DNA of 64,000 nt, taken from NCBI GenBank assembly GCA_032622095.1, contig CP136061.1, positions 131,882,087-131,946,086 of the forward strand, in the 5' to 3' direction. A model generated the notes under the pieces. It saw only the letters and a list, made by a program, of their open reading frames with translations. It did no database searches and had not been told where the DNA came from. Below are positions 12,806 to 24,733 of the stretch, in pieces (within the stretch, counting starts at the first letter, position 1; every line of letters begins with the position of its first letter). This DNA is from Siphonodentalium dalli (Eukaryota > Mollusca > Scaphopoda > Gadilida > Siphonodentaliidae). Made by a program: the position numbers and the translations under genes.

Positions 12806-13554
12806 AAAAAACAGATTTAGCCAATTAAAGGGTCAAAGTACATGTACCTCTGTTACAAATGTTGTTCTTTCACATTCCTAATGCTACAATATTATTTGAG
12901 AAGTCATCTCTCACTAATAATAGTTTTTTGAGTTTAGCAGTATAGGGAAAAACATTTGTCTTGTATGATACAGGTTAATAAATGGGTGGGGCATGTACAG
13001 TTGTTTATGGAACACGTGACAATGACGGCCAATCGGAGAAGAGTTTCTGATTATGCGTGTCATGTGTTCTGGGCGGGTCGTCACTTTCTAGTGTACACTG
13101 GTCGGCTCATCAAGTTTATAAAATATGTTATATATTTTACAGTATATTCTTTGTAAAGGTTTTAAAACTTGTTTGAAATTACATCATGAAAATCTGTTTC
13201 TAAGAATGAATTCTTGAGTTCAGGCATTGAACATTTCTCTAAATAGAAACACATTGCATACAGTGTTATGTAAAATGCGAGAAACACCACCTTCTCTATG
13301 TAGACAGAGTTTGGTTTGTTTACAGATTTCCGCCTTCAAAAAATATAAAACAAGTCGGAAGGAATTTTTTTAATGGGGATATATTGTCAAATTGTTGGTG
13401 GTCAGGTCTTGTCTGTAAATATGAACATGAATAAAGCTAGAGCCTGCCCGTGCAGCTGGTATGCAAAAGGTGTTTCGTTGTCATTTATTAGCTCAACTTT
13501 ACTTTGCTTTGTCGTCCATGTGTATGTGCAACTGCGTGATCCGTCAACAATTGC
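12806..13554. other. Unannotated stretch
   Basis: No gene recognised in the spacer between the large inverted repeat arm and the second satellite locus. Confidence 0.35.
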
Positions 13555-13753
13555 CTTTAGCACGGGCTACAGGTCGTACCTTTGGTTGGATCATTATGAA
13601 ATTTGTCATGGGTGTTGACATTGACATGTAGATGGGAACGAGTCATTTTGGGGTCATTCGGCCAAAAAAACATTGCCGCCAGTGGCCATCTTGGATTTCA
13701 ATATTCAATCCATTAGCATGGGCTACAGGCCATACTGTTTGTCTGATCAGCAT
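13555..13753. repeat. Second satellite locus, left part
   Basis: Matches the 1-1293 monomers (TTTAGCACGGGCTACAGGTCG, GATGGGAACGAGTCATTTTG, GGCCATCTTGGATTTC) and stops at the hAT insertion. It resumes at 14822. Confidence 0.85.
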
Positions 13754-14813
13754 CAGTGTTCGCGCTGGACCGAAAAATCTTGTGGCCAAAAGTTTAGCCA
13801 AATGAAAATTTTATTAGCCAAATGAAAAAAAACTTAGGCCAAATTAAAAAAAAAATTGGCCAAATTAAATCCTCATTTTCTGGGCGGTTCACAATTAATG
13901 ACTAAAATATTTGTTTTAAACTTTATTTGTTACTCAGAATAAAAACATAATTAAAAAAAACAACTTTAAAAACTATATTATACGAACATAGGTATGCGTT
14001 ATATCACACAGACAGATCAATTAATGTGAAGCATTAATATAGAATACGGCGGGATTTCACGTCCGACCATACGCAAAAAGCCCGGTGAAAATATTATAGA
14101 AAGGTGATAACTGTTGAATATCTATTGTATTCAAAACCTTTTATGATGTGAAGCCAGGTTATTAGACGGGATACAGTTAATGACACATTACGTAACCATT
14201 GAGTTGCTCATCCAATTAAGGAACAAAGCATTTAGGTATTTTATCTTACAGACTCCCTAATCAACAAAAAATTACATAACCAGTATACAGATTAAGTGTT
14301 CAGTAACTTCCTCACATCTACTATCGTCATTTCGTATGTCCGTTAGAGGACAGTCAGTCTATAGAAGTCAATGTCTGTCTTTGTCCGAAAAAGTCAGTCA
14401 GTATTTTTGTCTTTGCCGGGCGTTCTGGTGTGACATTCCGTAGCTTGCGTTTGTCACTCATTGTAGTAATTGTGAATGATGGATACTATTCCGATCCGCA
14501 TATTTATTGGACATTATTAAAACACTTCATAAAACAACAGCGATATCACTAGGTAATCACCTATCCATTGTGCTCACTGATAACAACTCTCTTCAAAGCA
14601 TACATGTTTAGTATTGTTTACATAGTTGGTGTCATCGACGGCGTATAACACATCGCCTAACTTCGTCTTGAATGTCGATCTATTCAGCGCTTTTTAATTA
14701 GCTTTCCGTCTCCATTTGGGGTAAAAAAAAGTTTAGCCAAATGAAATTTTTATTAGCCAAATTCCAAAAAGATTAGCCATTGGCTAATTTGGCCACCGAC
14801 AGCGCGAACACTG
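13754..14813. mobile_element. Non-autonomous hAT-like transposon with perfect 8-bp target duplication
   Basis: The ends CAGTGTTCGCGCTG and CAGCGCGAACACTG are perfect inverted repeats. The 8 bases ATCAGCAT flank both sides (13746-13753 and 14814-14821). Removing the insert rejoins a satellite monomer without loss, so the insertion boundaries are certain. An 8-bp duplication and CAG...CTG ends are hallmarks of hAT elements. Both subterminal zones carry repeated GCCAAAT-type motifs. No transposase frame is seen in the 1060 bp. Confidence 0.92.
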
Positions 14814-15227
14814 ATCAGCATGAAATTTGTCATGGATGTTAATATTGAGATGTAGATGGGAACGAGTCATTTTGGGGTCATTTGGCCAAAAAACATGGAC
14901 GCCAGCAGCCATCTTGGATTTTACTCTTTGCATGACTTAATCCTTTGGCACACCCTACAGTCCACTTCCCTCATCCGATCATTGCCAAACTTCATATTAA
15001 TCTTGATATTGATCTACTAGATGGAAGCTATCAAATGTTTTTGAATTTCATTGGAAAACATAGCCATCAGCAACCATGTTGGATTTTACTTTATATATCT
15101 CTTCATGTTGATAATCTAGTATTTCTTAGACCTTTCAACTTTCCGCATTCCTAATCGCTCCATTGACTGTAACACATGAAATTATTCCCTTTCCAAGTTG
15201 AGCTACAGTGTCATTGACACTTTCATT
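14814..15227. repeat. Second satellite locus, right part plus shared flank
   Basis: Continues the interrupted monomer (GATGGGAACGAGTCATTTTG, CAGCAGCCATCTTGGATTTT). It then continues into the same flank as 1294-1426 (CTAATCGCTCCATTGACTGT). Confidence 0.85.
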
Positions 15228-15504
15228 CAGTGAAGGGAAGACCAATATAAAGCTTGTCTGCCTGCCATTCTCAGATGTCTCCTGTGAATGAAATGAGATT
15301 GTATCTTATCTGACAGCATTTGATAAACAAATAACAGATAATGTTTATCTATGTCACTCCTTTCAATTTAAATTAGATTAATTCCCATGTGCTGTGTTCT
15401 ATGCAGTTGTACTGGCAGGTGTTAAAATTATGTTTATATAGGCTATTGACTTCTTTTCATCTGCGATAATGATGTGTCTTATTTATTACGCTGATGATTT
15501 CAAA
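15228..15504. other. Unannotated stretch
   Basis: No gene or repeat recognised. Confidence 0.3.
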
Positions 15505-15703
15505 GATATAAGAGAATGCATTGGCCTAAAAAAAATCTTTTTTTAACACTTTTTACCATTTTTTCTTACATTCTTTAACAATTTTATATTTTTTAATGTG
15601 TTAAGCCAATGCATTCTCTTATATATGCGAGGCGACCTATGGTCGACTCGCATATATAAGAGAATGCATTGGCACAGGGCCCTTCTATTGGGTAAAGGGT
15701 TAA
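15505..15703. mobile_element. TTAACCCTTTCATGAC-family MITE (left end missing)
   Basis: Contains GCATTCTCTTATATATGCGA and its inverse, and ends GGGTAAAGGGTTAA. The left TTAA terminus is not present. Confidence 0.6.
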
Positions 15704-15954
15704 TGAAAATGAACTCTCTTCAACTTCTATAATTTGAAATTACTTGATCAATGGATTTCATAGATTGTGATCTGCATTTGGTTCAAATATGGGCCGAGAT
15801 AGGAGATTTAACACTCCCGCACCCACCCTGTCTATACTATGAATTCATGTTTGGTACTTGTATATAGATTCCTACATTGCATGTAATAATTTTGATATTA
15901 TCAGTAAGGTCTTCATAAATTTCCAACAGTTGGAGATCTTGAAGTACCAGTTGT

Positions 15955-16215
15955 AATTTAGTTTGGTCCAGTTGGGAGGTAATGGGCAATGATCTATTGG
16001 GGGAGGGGATGGGTGTGCAGTTAGAAATTTCACCCCATACCCCCCTCCCACCATTCAACAAAGACCCTATACCTGTGTCCCTGTTTAGAACTACTTGTTT
16101 TAAAGTGATTTGACAGTACTGACTATTGTAGTCAGAGTCCCAGTCTTTTCTGTCTTTACAGTCTGGTGAGTGACCCCAGTCATTGGCTGTCTTGTATTCT
16201 GTTATTTCCCATCCG
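15955..16215. repeat. Third fragment of the large inverted-repeat sequence
   Basis: Resembles 18600-18800 (CTGTTTAGARCTA, TGTAGTC...GAGTCCCAGTCTT, AGTCTGGTGAG, CATTG-CTGTCTTGT). This is another diverged copy of part of that repeat. The 128-codon minus-strand frame across it is therefore not taken as a gene. Confidence 0.6.
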
Positions 16216-16325
16216 TGGACCAAAAAATCATGTTATCAACACACAATTTTTTGTTTTCTTAGTTATTCTATAGATTTTATTCCCCTCATTTTGATATATG
16301 GACAGGCCTGAAAAGATGGTGCTAG

Positions 16326-16415
16326 ACATTTCACAGAATGAGGTCCCCAGAGGTGAATTTAGTGATGCTACCCGATCACTAAATTCACCTTCTGGGGAAC
16401 CTCATTCTGCTTAGC
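16326..16415. mobile_element. GAGGTCCCC-family palindrome (minimal copy)
   Basis: CAGAATGAGGTCCCCAGAGG pairs with the inverted GGGAACCTCATTCTG across a short loop. Confidence 0.65.
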
Positions 16416-16460
16416 TCTCATCTTCTCTGGAAAGTATCATTATTATAAAATTAATAACTT

Positions 16461-18806
16461 TTTAGCTCACCTGAGACGAAGTCTCCGGTGGAGCTATAGT
16501 CATCACTCCTCGTCCGTCGTCCGTCCGTCAACAATTCTTTGAACATCTTCTCCTCTGGAACCGTAAGACCAAATGGGTTCATATTTGGTGTGGATGTTCC
16601 CTAGGTGACTCTCATTCCGATTTGTTCAAATGAGGTCACTGGGTCAAATAGTTGCGAAGCCAGGGCCATAACTCTGTAATTCTTACAACAACTTCTTCTC
16701 AAATTTCATTGGTCCGAATGGGTTCATATTTGGTACAAAGGGTCTTTGGGGGACTGTTATTCAGATTTGTTCAAATGAGGTCACTGGGTCGAATGTGGGC
16801 AGAGCCAGTGACATAACTATAAAAAAAAAACCATGTTATAAAATTTGAAAAAGTGACACCATTATAACATCTGCAGATTTATGAAACTTTAATCTTTAAT
16901 CTTCTGAAATTACAGAAATATTCCATTACCCATCCCCCTCCCACATGGCCCAGATGCACCCCCACCCTGCAGTGGCCTACACCCAACCAACATCCCTTCC
17001 AATGGATATCATTTCCAGCTTCCAACATTAATACCTGTTCTATTAAAGTTGCAGATATCTCTTTGTGGATAAACAGAGAGAAACACAGGTCATTAATCAA
17101 GGAATACAATGTCACTGACAGCTTGTATAAACATACTGCTAGCAATTTAAACAAACTGCCTGAATTTAGTGTGTCTGACATTTGCAGGTCAGAGAATCAT
17201 TAATAAGAGGTACAATCTATCATGTATTGTTCAACATGGCAAATAGGAGGTCTGTCATTTGCAGAATGAGGTCCCCAGAGGGTGAATTTAGTGATGCTAT
17301 CCCACACAGTTGTTAGTTACATTTCCCTTCTAGGAAGTTTCTATATCCCCTAATTTGCAGAATATAAAATTCATAATTGAGGTGTCCAATGGGTGAACAT
17401 CAACTTCAACTGGGGAACTTCAATCTTATCCTAGGTCTGCCATAGCAGTTGAGGGCCTTAGCAGAATGAGGTCCCCAGAGGGTGAATTTAGTGATGCTAG
17501 CCCACTGTGCAGGATAGCGTCACTAAAGTCACCCTCTGGGGGACCTCATTCCGCAAATGACAGACACACTATCACACTATTTCAAGGCTTGATTGTATAA
17601 TACATTGTGTTGCTTGAGGCCAGGCACATACAATGTAGGAATAGGTGCACTATTTGCAGGCTTGCTCCTTTGGTGATTGTGGTTCAGATTTGTTCTATCA
17701 GGGTCACCAGGTCAAGTAGGTGCAAGGCCAGCTACATTACTCTTTCTCTACATAGTAATTCATGATGTGTCTTCTATGCAATAATCAAATGGCCTATTTT
17801 GCTTATATTTGGTATGAAATTACCTTTGTGAAAATGGGATCACAAAGTCAAATAAGGGCAGAGCCAGAGACTATTTCACTACATAGTAATTCTTAAAATA
17901 TGTTTGCAAGAACTGGTTGGCTTATTTAGCATGGAATGTTCTTCCTTGACTGCAATTCAGATTTTTTTTAAATGGGGTCACTTGGTCAAATAGGGGCCAA
18001 ACGAAGAACAGTTTCCCTCTTAATATGCTTCCTTCACAAGGACCATCAGGTCTATTTTACTGATATTTATCATATGTATGAAGGGTTCTTTGGTGTCTGG
18101 GATTTAAATTTATTCAGATGGGGTCACCAGGTTAAATAGGGTGGGACCAGGGACATAACTATATGTCTCTATAGTAATTCTTAAAATGTCTTCTCAAGAG
18201 AGGTTGGACTATTTAGCTTACATATAGTATGGAGCAATCAGGAGGATCCTTAAGTGACTGAGATTCAGATTTGTTAAAATGAGGTCAATTTGTCAAGAAA
18301 TGGTGGGGCTATGGGGAGTTAACACTTTTGTGTCTAATAAAATCATTGAAATGCCAAATTCATTAAAACATCTACCTTGGAACCACCTGACTGATTAATC
18401 TGACTTACATGTATTGTGTTTTGGATCCATGGATAATTGGGCTTCAAACATGTCTAAATGGTTTTGGAAAAAGGCGCTTGTGAGATTGGAAATTTCCAAC
18501 AATTGAGAAAGTTTGAGGTGTCAGTTGTGAAATTCCAACCTAAGACTTGGGAGTCTGTATACCGGTCAAAGGGGACTTGTTGAGCTGGAGGAGGAGGGGG
18601 TGATCAGTAGTATACAGTTGGTAATTTCAAGGTGGATTTTCACCAATCTACATATGTGAAATCTCTCTAGCCACATATACTGTTTAGAGCTATTTCTTTT
18701 AAAGTAATTATGAAAAGTTCTGACTGTTGTAGTCTCCAGAGTCCCAGTCTTATCAGTCTTTGTAGTCTGGTGAGCGACCCCACAGTCATTGACTGTCTTG
18801 TTTTAG
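16461..18806. repeat. Right arm of the large inverted duplication
   Basis: Begins TTTAGCTCACCTGAGACGAA and runs as the inverted counterpart of 12798-10881. It includes CTGAAATTACAGAAATATTC, CAATTGAGAAAGTTTGAGG and CCAGAGTCCCAGTCTT. The arms differ by indels and scattered substitutions. The far TAGCTCACC terminus present in the left copy is absent here. Confidence 0.8.
17166..17590. mobile_element. GAGGTCCCC-family palindromic element(s)
   Basis: Two GAATGAGGTCCCCAGAGGG arms (about 17264 and 17466) and closing inverted arms (GGGGGACCTCATTCCGC, then CACACTATTTCAAGGC). The family core between them includes CTTCAATCTTATCCTAGG. Confidence 0.6.
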
Positions 18807-18834
18807 TTAGTTTAGAAATATTCTTTTTTAGTTT

Positions 18835-19070
18835 AGTTTCTCTATATCCCCAAATTGGCAGACAAAACAATGCATAATCGAGGTTCCCAAAGGGGCCCAT
18901 CATCATCTTCACCATCTGGTAATTTAAATCTGAGTCTACAATGTATGTCTCATAGCAGACTGAGGTCCCCAGAGAATGAATTTGGTGATGCTAGCCTGTT
19001 GTGCGGGGGTGGCGTCACTAAATTCATCCTCTGGGGCCTCATCTTTAAATGTCCAGCACCATATTTTCAG
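18835..19070. mobile_element. GAGGTCCCC-family fragment
   Basis: Contains the core CTATATCCCCAAATTGGCAG, followed by ACTGAGGTCCCCAGAGAATG and the inverted CATCCTCTGGGGCCTC. Confidence 0.55.
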
Positions 19071-19320
19071 GCCTTGGTATGGATCAACCAACAGTCAGGA
19101 TATGTTCACTGAAATTCACGACCCTGACACTCTAATACACTAGTGTAGATCCAATCTGGTTGGCTTGGCTCTAATGCTAAAAGATATATATCCATTCAGG
19201 CAACAATCTATATTGGTGAATTAATAACACATATTTTATAAATATATTTATTTTAAAAACATCCAGAATACGAATACCTGGATACCTTTATCTATTAATA
19301 CAACAAATATGATCTAATCT

Positions 19321-19759
19321 TAAAAGGAGACTGTTCCTAAATCCAGCCATTGTATAAGCCATTTTCTACTCTATTCAACAGAAAATATACAACAAATAAA
19401 TGAATTTTAGTCAGGGATGGGTGTAAAATACACTACTGTACTCAACGAACGACGTAACACAACATAGTAATTATAATGAAAATGAGTAATGATCATTTTT
19501 CAAATTTATTGATTATAATAATGTGATACATTGATTGAAAGAGCTCTTAGAGCTCTTTCCATCAATGTATCACATTATTATAATCAATAAATTTGAAAAA
19601 TGATCAAGGAAATATGGGTTGATACAAAAATCAGACTTGGCACTGGAAGGGTTAAGTCTCATTCTTGATTCATACCAATTCTTTTATTTGATATTTTCTG
19701 TTGAGTATTGCAGGAGGTGGCCCCATAAATGACCGGATTTATGTACAGTCTCCCTTTAA
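19321..19759. mobile_element. TTAA-flanked AGGGGTACTGTACG-family foldback (copy 1, with nested insertion)
   Basis: Left TTAAAAGGAGACTGTTCCTA and right ATGTACAGTCTCCCTTTAA are inverted termini beside TTAA. Inner landmarks (AATCCAGCCATT..., CAACGAACGACG, TAATTATAATGAAAATGA) match the intact copy at 27991-28344. The centre is replaced by the MITE at 19489-19655. Confidence 0.7.
19489..19655. mobile_element. TTAACCCTTTCAGTGCC-family foldback (left-truncated), nested
   Basis: TGATCATTTTTCAAATTTAT folds onto its inverse around AGAGCTCTTAGAGCTC. The right terminus reads GACTTGGCACTGGAAGGGTTAA. The left terminus is missing. Confidence 0.65.
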
Positions 19760-20164
19760 TATGGTGAAAAAACAACAAATTAATTAACACTAAAGATATA
19801 TGTAAAACCTGGACGCAAATGGGCCCATATTGTTCATTAAACAATTAAACCGTACATACATAAACAATAATTAATTTTGTCACATAAACAATATATTATG
19901 TCATTTCTCCCCATCAACCACAAGATCATAACTAAAATTAACACATAGCAATCTTATGTCAACAACTTCATTACATAAATAACATATACCTCAAATTCAT
20001 GAAACAAAAAACACTGAATTTTACAGCTCATTTAATTTATTAGTGAATTACATACACTCAATAAGAGGGTGGGAAAAAAACATCAAAAATTAGTGAGCCT
20101 ATATGAAACATCAATGAGAACCACCCAACTAGAACCACCTCCAAACCAAACTCCTTAGAAGCAC
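19760..20164. other. Unannotated stretch
   Basis: No gene or repeat recognised. Confidence 0.3.
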
Positions 20165-20755
20165 ATGGCGTAATCGATCCGAGGATTCATTGTAAGTGCG
20201 GAGGATTCGATGTGATGCCAATGAGGGTTTGAGCATTTTTGGTGAATGTTTTTGCTATTAAAATGTGGTAACTCATACAAAGAGGTTCACTGCTTGATAA
20301 TAAACATGTAAATGCTAACATTTGGTCATTTGCCCAGTGGGGAGACCCTTCTAACATATGTACAGGCCATCAATTGGGTGTAGATGGGGCCAGGTATATT
20401 GATATCCTGTTCACTAGTCAGGTACTGTCAACGAAAAAATCAGTGCACTTAATAAAACCCTCAATAATTCCAATTAAATTGTCAGTTTTGCATTATCTAA
20501 GACATGTGCGTATAGGTGGATATTTCACCAACTTGCTTCGACATTTGTGTTTACACCCAGCCTCACTTCTCCTACATTATATAGGATCTCCCGACCAAAT
20601 ATTAGCATTTGCATGTTTATTATCGAGCAGTGAACCTCTTTGTACGAGCTACCCAATTATAATAACAAAAAAATGCACCAAAAATGCTCGAACCCTCATT
20701 GGCATCACATTGAATTCTCCGTGCTCACAACAAATCATTGGATCGATTACGCCGT
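20165..20755. repeat. Long inverted repeat (arms about 185 bp)
   Basis: The left arm begins TGGCGTAATCGATCCGAGG and the right arm ends GGATCGATTACGCCGTG. Inner parts pair as well (GAGGTTCACTGCTTGATAAT against ATTATCGAGCAGTGAACCTC). The 149-codon open frame at 20374-20823 spans one arm and the loop and has no recognisable domain. Confidence 0.7.
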
Positions 20756-20787
20756 GTGAGAAGGGGGAACCACCAGTGGATCCATCA

Positions 20788-21164
20788 AGCCTGGTTTTAG
20801 AGTGTCTGACAATTGCAGAATGAGGTCCCCAGAGGGTGAATTTAGTGATGCTATCCTGCACAGCAGGTTAGCATCGCCAAATTCACCCCCTTTGGGGACC
20901 TCATTCTACTTAGGCCTCATATTTCATATCACCTATTTTGAAAAAGATTAAATGCATATTAAAGCGAGGTGACCAATTTCAACTGGGGACTTCAATATGG
21001 TCCAAGGTCTCCCATAGCAGTTCAGGCCTAAGCAAAATGAGGTTCCCATAGGGTGAATTTGGCGATGCTAACCTGCTGTGCACTAAATTCACCCTCTGGA
21101 TATCCACTAAACTCACCCTATGGTAACCTCATTCTGCAAATGTCAGACACACTAAATCCAGGCT
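20788..21164. mobile_element. GAGGTCCCC-family palindromic element
   Basis: Opens near AGTGTCTGACAATTGCAGAA and closes near TGTCAGACACACTAAATCC. It has doubled GTGAATTTAGTGATGCTA-type arms and the family core. Confidence 0.65.
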
Positions 21165-22647
21165 TGGGATCCATTCTCAATAAGTTAGTTAAATGAGAAC
21201 AACCAATGGGAAATGCCCAACAGGGACTATTTCCAATCCACACTCCTAATAAAGGAAAATCCCCAGGAGAACCTTCCTCAACTATTCAGCTAAGGAGAAC
21301 CACAGTCAAACCAGTCTTATCCAATCGGAAAACAGCAGGACAACCGGAAAATTATAAAGGGTAGGCAAGATCGCATCCAAATCATTGCAACACACAATCC
21401 TGATGAAGTTTAAAATAAACAAAACTAGTAGACACAGTTCAGTGATTTCCCTGGAGAAACTTCGGCTTCTTGCTTTCTTGTTAAAGGAAACCAACGCACT
21501 CACAGTGGGTAAATATGCAACGAATATAAAAGTCTGTAAGAAACATCACAGCTAAGAAGAACATGGAGAAATAGATAAACTTTTTGGGAGGGGGAATTTT
21601 CCACTGTTAACCCAGGGAATCAAAATTTGGGAAGGACTTTTAGCCTATAGAATCTATCCTATATATCGCCAGTGAATATATTTCAGGCTAAAAAAGCCCC
21701 CACCTGGTCCCATGAGATTCAAGCAGAATACGCTTAAAGATGCCTTGTCTAATTTAACTCCCCTAAATTACTATTTCTTCAGCTTTCGAGTTGAAAAATA
21801 TTTCATTTGAGTTGAGATACCCACCTTTCAACGCAGATAGGTATTAGATTTCTGAAATTTATTTATTTTCTCCAACTCAAATTCCATATATGGTGATGCC
21901 TGGTTTGAACTGGAATTCCCCAGCATGTCTCATCATAAATGTAAACAAACATATTGTTACATATGTGATTGGCATGGTATTATAACTTGTCTATTTTCAT
22001 GAATAAACATGATTACTGATTCGAGAATAAGTATACCTATGTATTCGCATGACCTGACAAATATTGAAACTGGTGAAAATAAATAGATCAAATCCAATAT
22101 TTTTTTTACCAAAGCCGAAAAAAAAACAGTAGCAAATTATGGGTTTATATCAGACTTGTATCTTTTTTTTATACATTAAGTGAATTATAATAATACATGA
22201 ACAAAATGAACAAATCTAAATTTACAAAAATTATCAAAGAATTCTAAAAAATTTCCCATTTCCAAAACTGGAAGATTTAAAAACTATTTTATAGAGATAT
22301 CTGCATGTAGGTTGACCCCTAATTTGATGACTTTATATCATTTCAACAAAATGTAATCCCAGTCAACCAAGACATATACCACTGTAACCAGTATCTAGTA
22401 GATATAAATGCATTTGTTACAGAAATGGTTTTCAAAAGACTGAAAACCCCTGCCATTTTATTGAAAATATGATATACCTTTACCTTACTCGTATTTAAAT
22501 TTGTGAGGACTTTAAAAAAAAAAATTGTGATTTGTGTATTAATCGATATATATACACACATGTAGATGTAAACTATGAAGAGACATTTCTGAGGTAAACA
22601 ATCTATTGATGGTCCTTGATGTGAATTTACTTAGTTTTATATCTTGA
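21165..22647. other. Unannotated AT-rich stretch
   Basis: No gene, exon or recognised repeat. Confidence 0.4.
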
Positions 22648-22655
22648 TATCAGTG

Positions 22656-24450
22656 CAGGCCCCAAGCTAGGAGGTGACTGGGGCGAAGTTCTCGCCTTCG
22701 AGCCAGTGACTTTACCTCGGATGTCCGCATGGCGAAAACGAAGTCGCCTTCCATAATTTGACCAAACTTGCCTGCTTACCAGTGGAAAGTTTTGCAAAAA
22801 AAAAAATATTAATATATATCTGTCATAATGTTGTTCTATCTCGTCTATCTCTCCGATCCTGGCCCGATCTATTTGAAGTCTTAAGAATATCAAGTAACAG
22901 TTATTATAATTATATCAAATGAAATTAAATGATTATATAAAATAGCCAGCCGAGACCAATTATATATAACATACAATGGGTTTACAACATCCCCATTGTT
23001 CATTAATCAACTACCACTATTCAACGTAATGACCGGTCGCTATTCACCAGTATTCACATTGTCATTGAAGCCACTTGATTCAATTTCAGCCAGATGAGTG
23101 GCTTGAATGACATTTTATCTATAATAAGCCGACACCAAAGATATTACCGCTTTCGGCAAAAAACACTTGTCACAATCAATGTCAATGTACTTTAGTCTAG
23201 CAGTAAACCAATGCTGTGTTACGTCATGTGCTGTTTTGCATGCATGCTTTCCTTGGTATTGTGTTTAAAGTACCGTTCAAAACAATGTGGAGTAAAAGCA
23301 AAAGCCCTTCCTCAGACAGAGATGGTCTCATGTTGGATTCTTGCAGGGGCTGATCCAGCCTATTTTCCCCACCCGTTGAAAGGGTTTTGGCGCCATGAGT
23401 TTGGGCGCCTAAACTCACCAAATTTGAGGAAAAATTCAATATTTGCAGGTGACAGTATGGTTATCTCTTATACTAATAAAGGTCACACATGAAGGGGATA
23501 ATGGGCCACCAATGAGCATCAAAGACAAGTACATGTATTCATTGAAAACATCAAAGTGGTTGAAAAACGGCATTTTCTACTTTCGTTTTGTAATTTCCTG
23601 TTTGAAAAAAGTTCATAAAATTTCCTGTTTGATGAAAGGTGCCCCAATCTTGACTGTGGACAAGAAGAGAAGAATTGCTAATTGATTGGACAATATTATA
23701 CATTTTGGCTCTGGAACTAAAGTCCACATTTTGAGGTGATGTTCATATTTGTATCCATATGTTTCAATAATTGAAATTACTTTGTATAACTCAAGAGCAA
23801 AGAAAATATTCTACCCAACAAGGCAACAACCACTCTTGAATATTTCTGTGTTTGCCACCATGATTTGAAAGAAAGTAACAAGATAAATTGATTAAATTCA
23901 CTGTTAACTGAGATGCATAGATACATAGATAACATACATGGATAAATAGCACACAACTGCTCTACCGCACTCTTGGTTTTGATCCGGTATGACGTTATTA
24001 CCTACTAGTACAGGGTGCCCAAACTGAAACCCTGGATCAGCCCCGGTCTTGTAATGATAATATGTTATTAATTGGATAGGGAATAAATACACTGGTAACA
24101 ACTACTAATATTTTATACACTGGTAACAACTATTAATATTTTAATTGTTTTTATTTGAAATTAAACATTTCGTTGGTATACACCGTGACCTTGTATTGAG
24201 GTGAACACTTATGCACTCTTCGTCGTGGTGACTGCCAAATCTCACCTGTGTTTTGTAGTCGAAGCCCTGAGAATTCAGCCCCCATATTGACTTACCGGTA
24301 CCGTTGTATAAGGCGCATGTACATTTTGTACAAGTGTTTCTTGTTTTTTATAAGTATCCCCACTTCTCACAATTATGGGCTGAAGTCTCCCTAAAATCTT
24401 CAGAGGGAGAAGTTACTTCACCCTGTTTTCAACCCCTAGCTTGGGCCCTG
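22656..24450. mobile_element. hAT-like non-autonomous element downstream of the brambleberry gene
   Basis: The ends CAGGCCCCAAGCTAGG and CCTAGCTTGGGCCCTG are inverted repeats. Flanking octamers TATCAGTG (22648-22655) and CATCAGTG (24451-24458) match at 7 of 8 positions, fitting an old hAT 8-bp target duplication. No transposase frame is present. It ends 118 bp from the stop codon of the brambleberry-like gene and encloses the inverted-repeat element at 23344-24046. Confidence 0.7.
23344..24046. mobile_element. Nested inverted-repeat element, CAGGGGCTGATCCAG ends
   Basis: CAGGGGCTGATCCAG on the left and CTGGATCAGCCCCGG on the right. The ends resemble hAT termini, but no matching 8-bp duplication is evident. 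Confidence 0.55.
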
Positions 24451-24524
24451 CATCAGTGATGGGCGAATTTAAAACTAGGCAAAAATTAATACTGCGTGAA
24501 TTTAAATACGAGTTAGGTATATCA

Positions 24525-24530
24525 TTTATT
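24525..24530 (-). promoter_or_regulatory. Poly(A) signal of the brambleberry-like gene
   Basis: AATAAA on the minus strand, 39 bases after the TGA at 24571-24569. The resulting 3' UTR would be short and end before the hAT-like element at 24450. Confidence 0.6.
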
Positions 24531-24568
24531 CATGATAAAAAAAGATATGGAAATCCTGTCAAGGAAGG

Positions 24569-24733
24569 TCATAACTTTCTCAGTTTATCTCTCACAATCC
24601 TGCTGTTTTTGGTTGCAACCTTTTCCATATTCCGCACTGCTTTTGAGAAGCTTCTCGCCGTTTCTGTGCCGACAGCAGGATTAACTTGATTTGTTTTTCT
24701 GGTTCTGAAATTGTATCTGCCAGGGGAAGCATT
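24569..24733 (-). CDS. bmb: Brambleberry-like exon 6 (terminal)
   Basis: Acceptor TTTTCTGTCTACAG, phase 0, 54 residues then TGA. It starts with NASPGRYNFRTRK and ends with a basic tail (KNSRIVRDKLRKL), as expected for the nucleoplasmic or cytoplasmic C-terminus. Confidence 0.8.
   Translation of the reverse strand, partial: NASPGRYNFRTRKTNQVNPAVGTETARSFSKAVRNMEKVATKNSRIVRDKLRKL

Noticed and set aside
15837-16223. 128-codon minus-strand frame
   Set aside because: Lies on a diverged copy of the repeat also present near 18600-18800, whose other copies do not keep the frame.
20374-20823. 149-codon open frame
   Set aside because: Overlaps one arm and the loop of a long inverted repeat and runs into a GAGGTCCCC element. 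No domain, no splice context.
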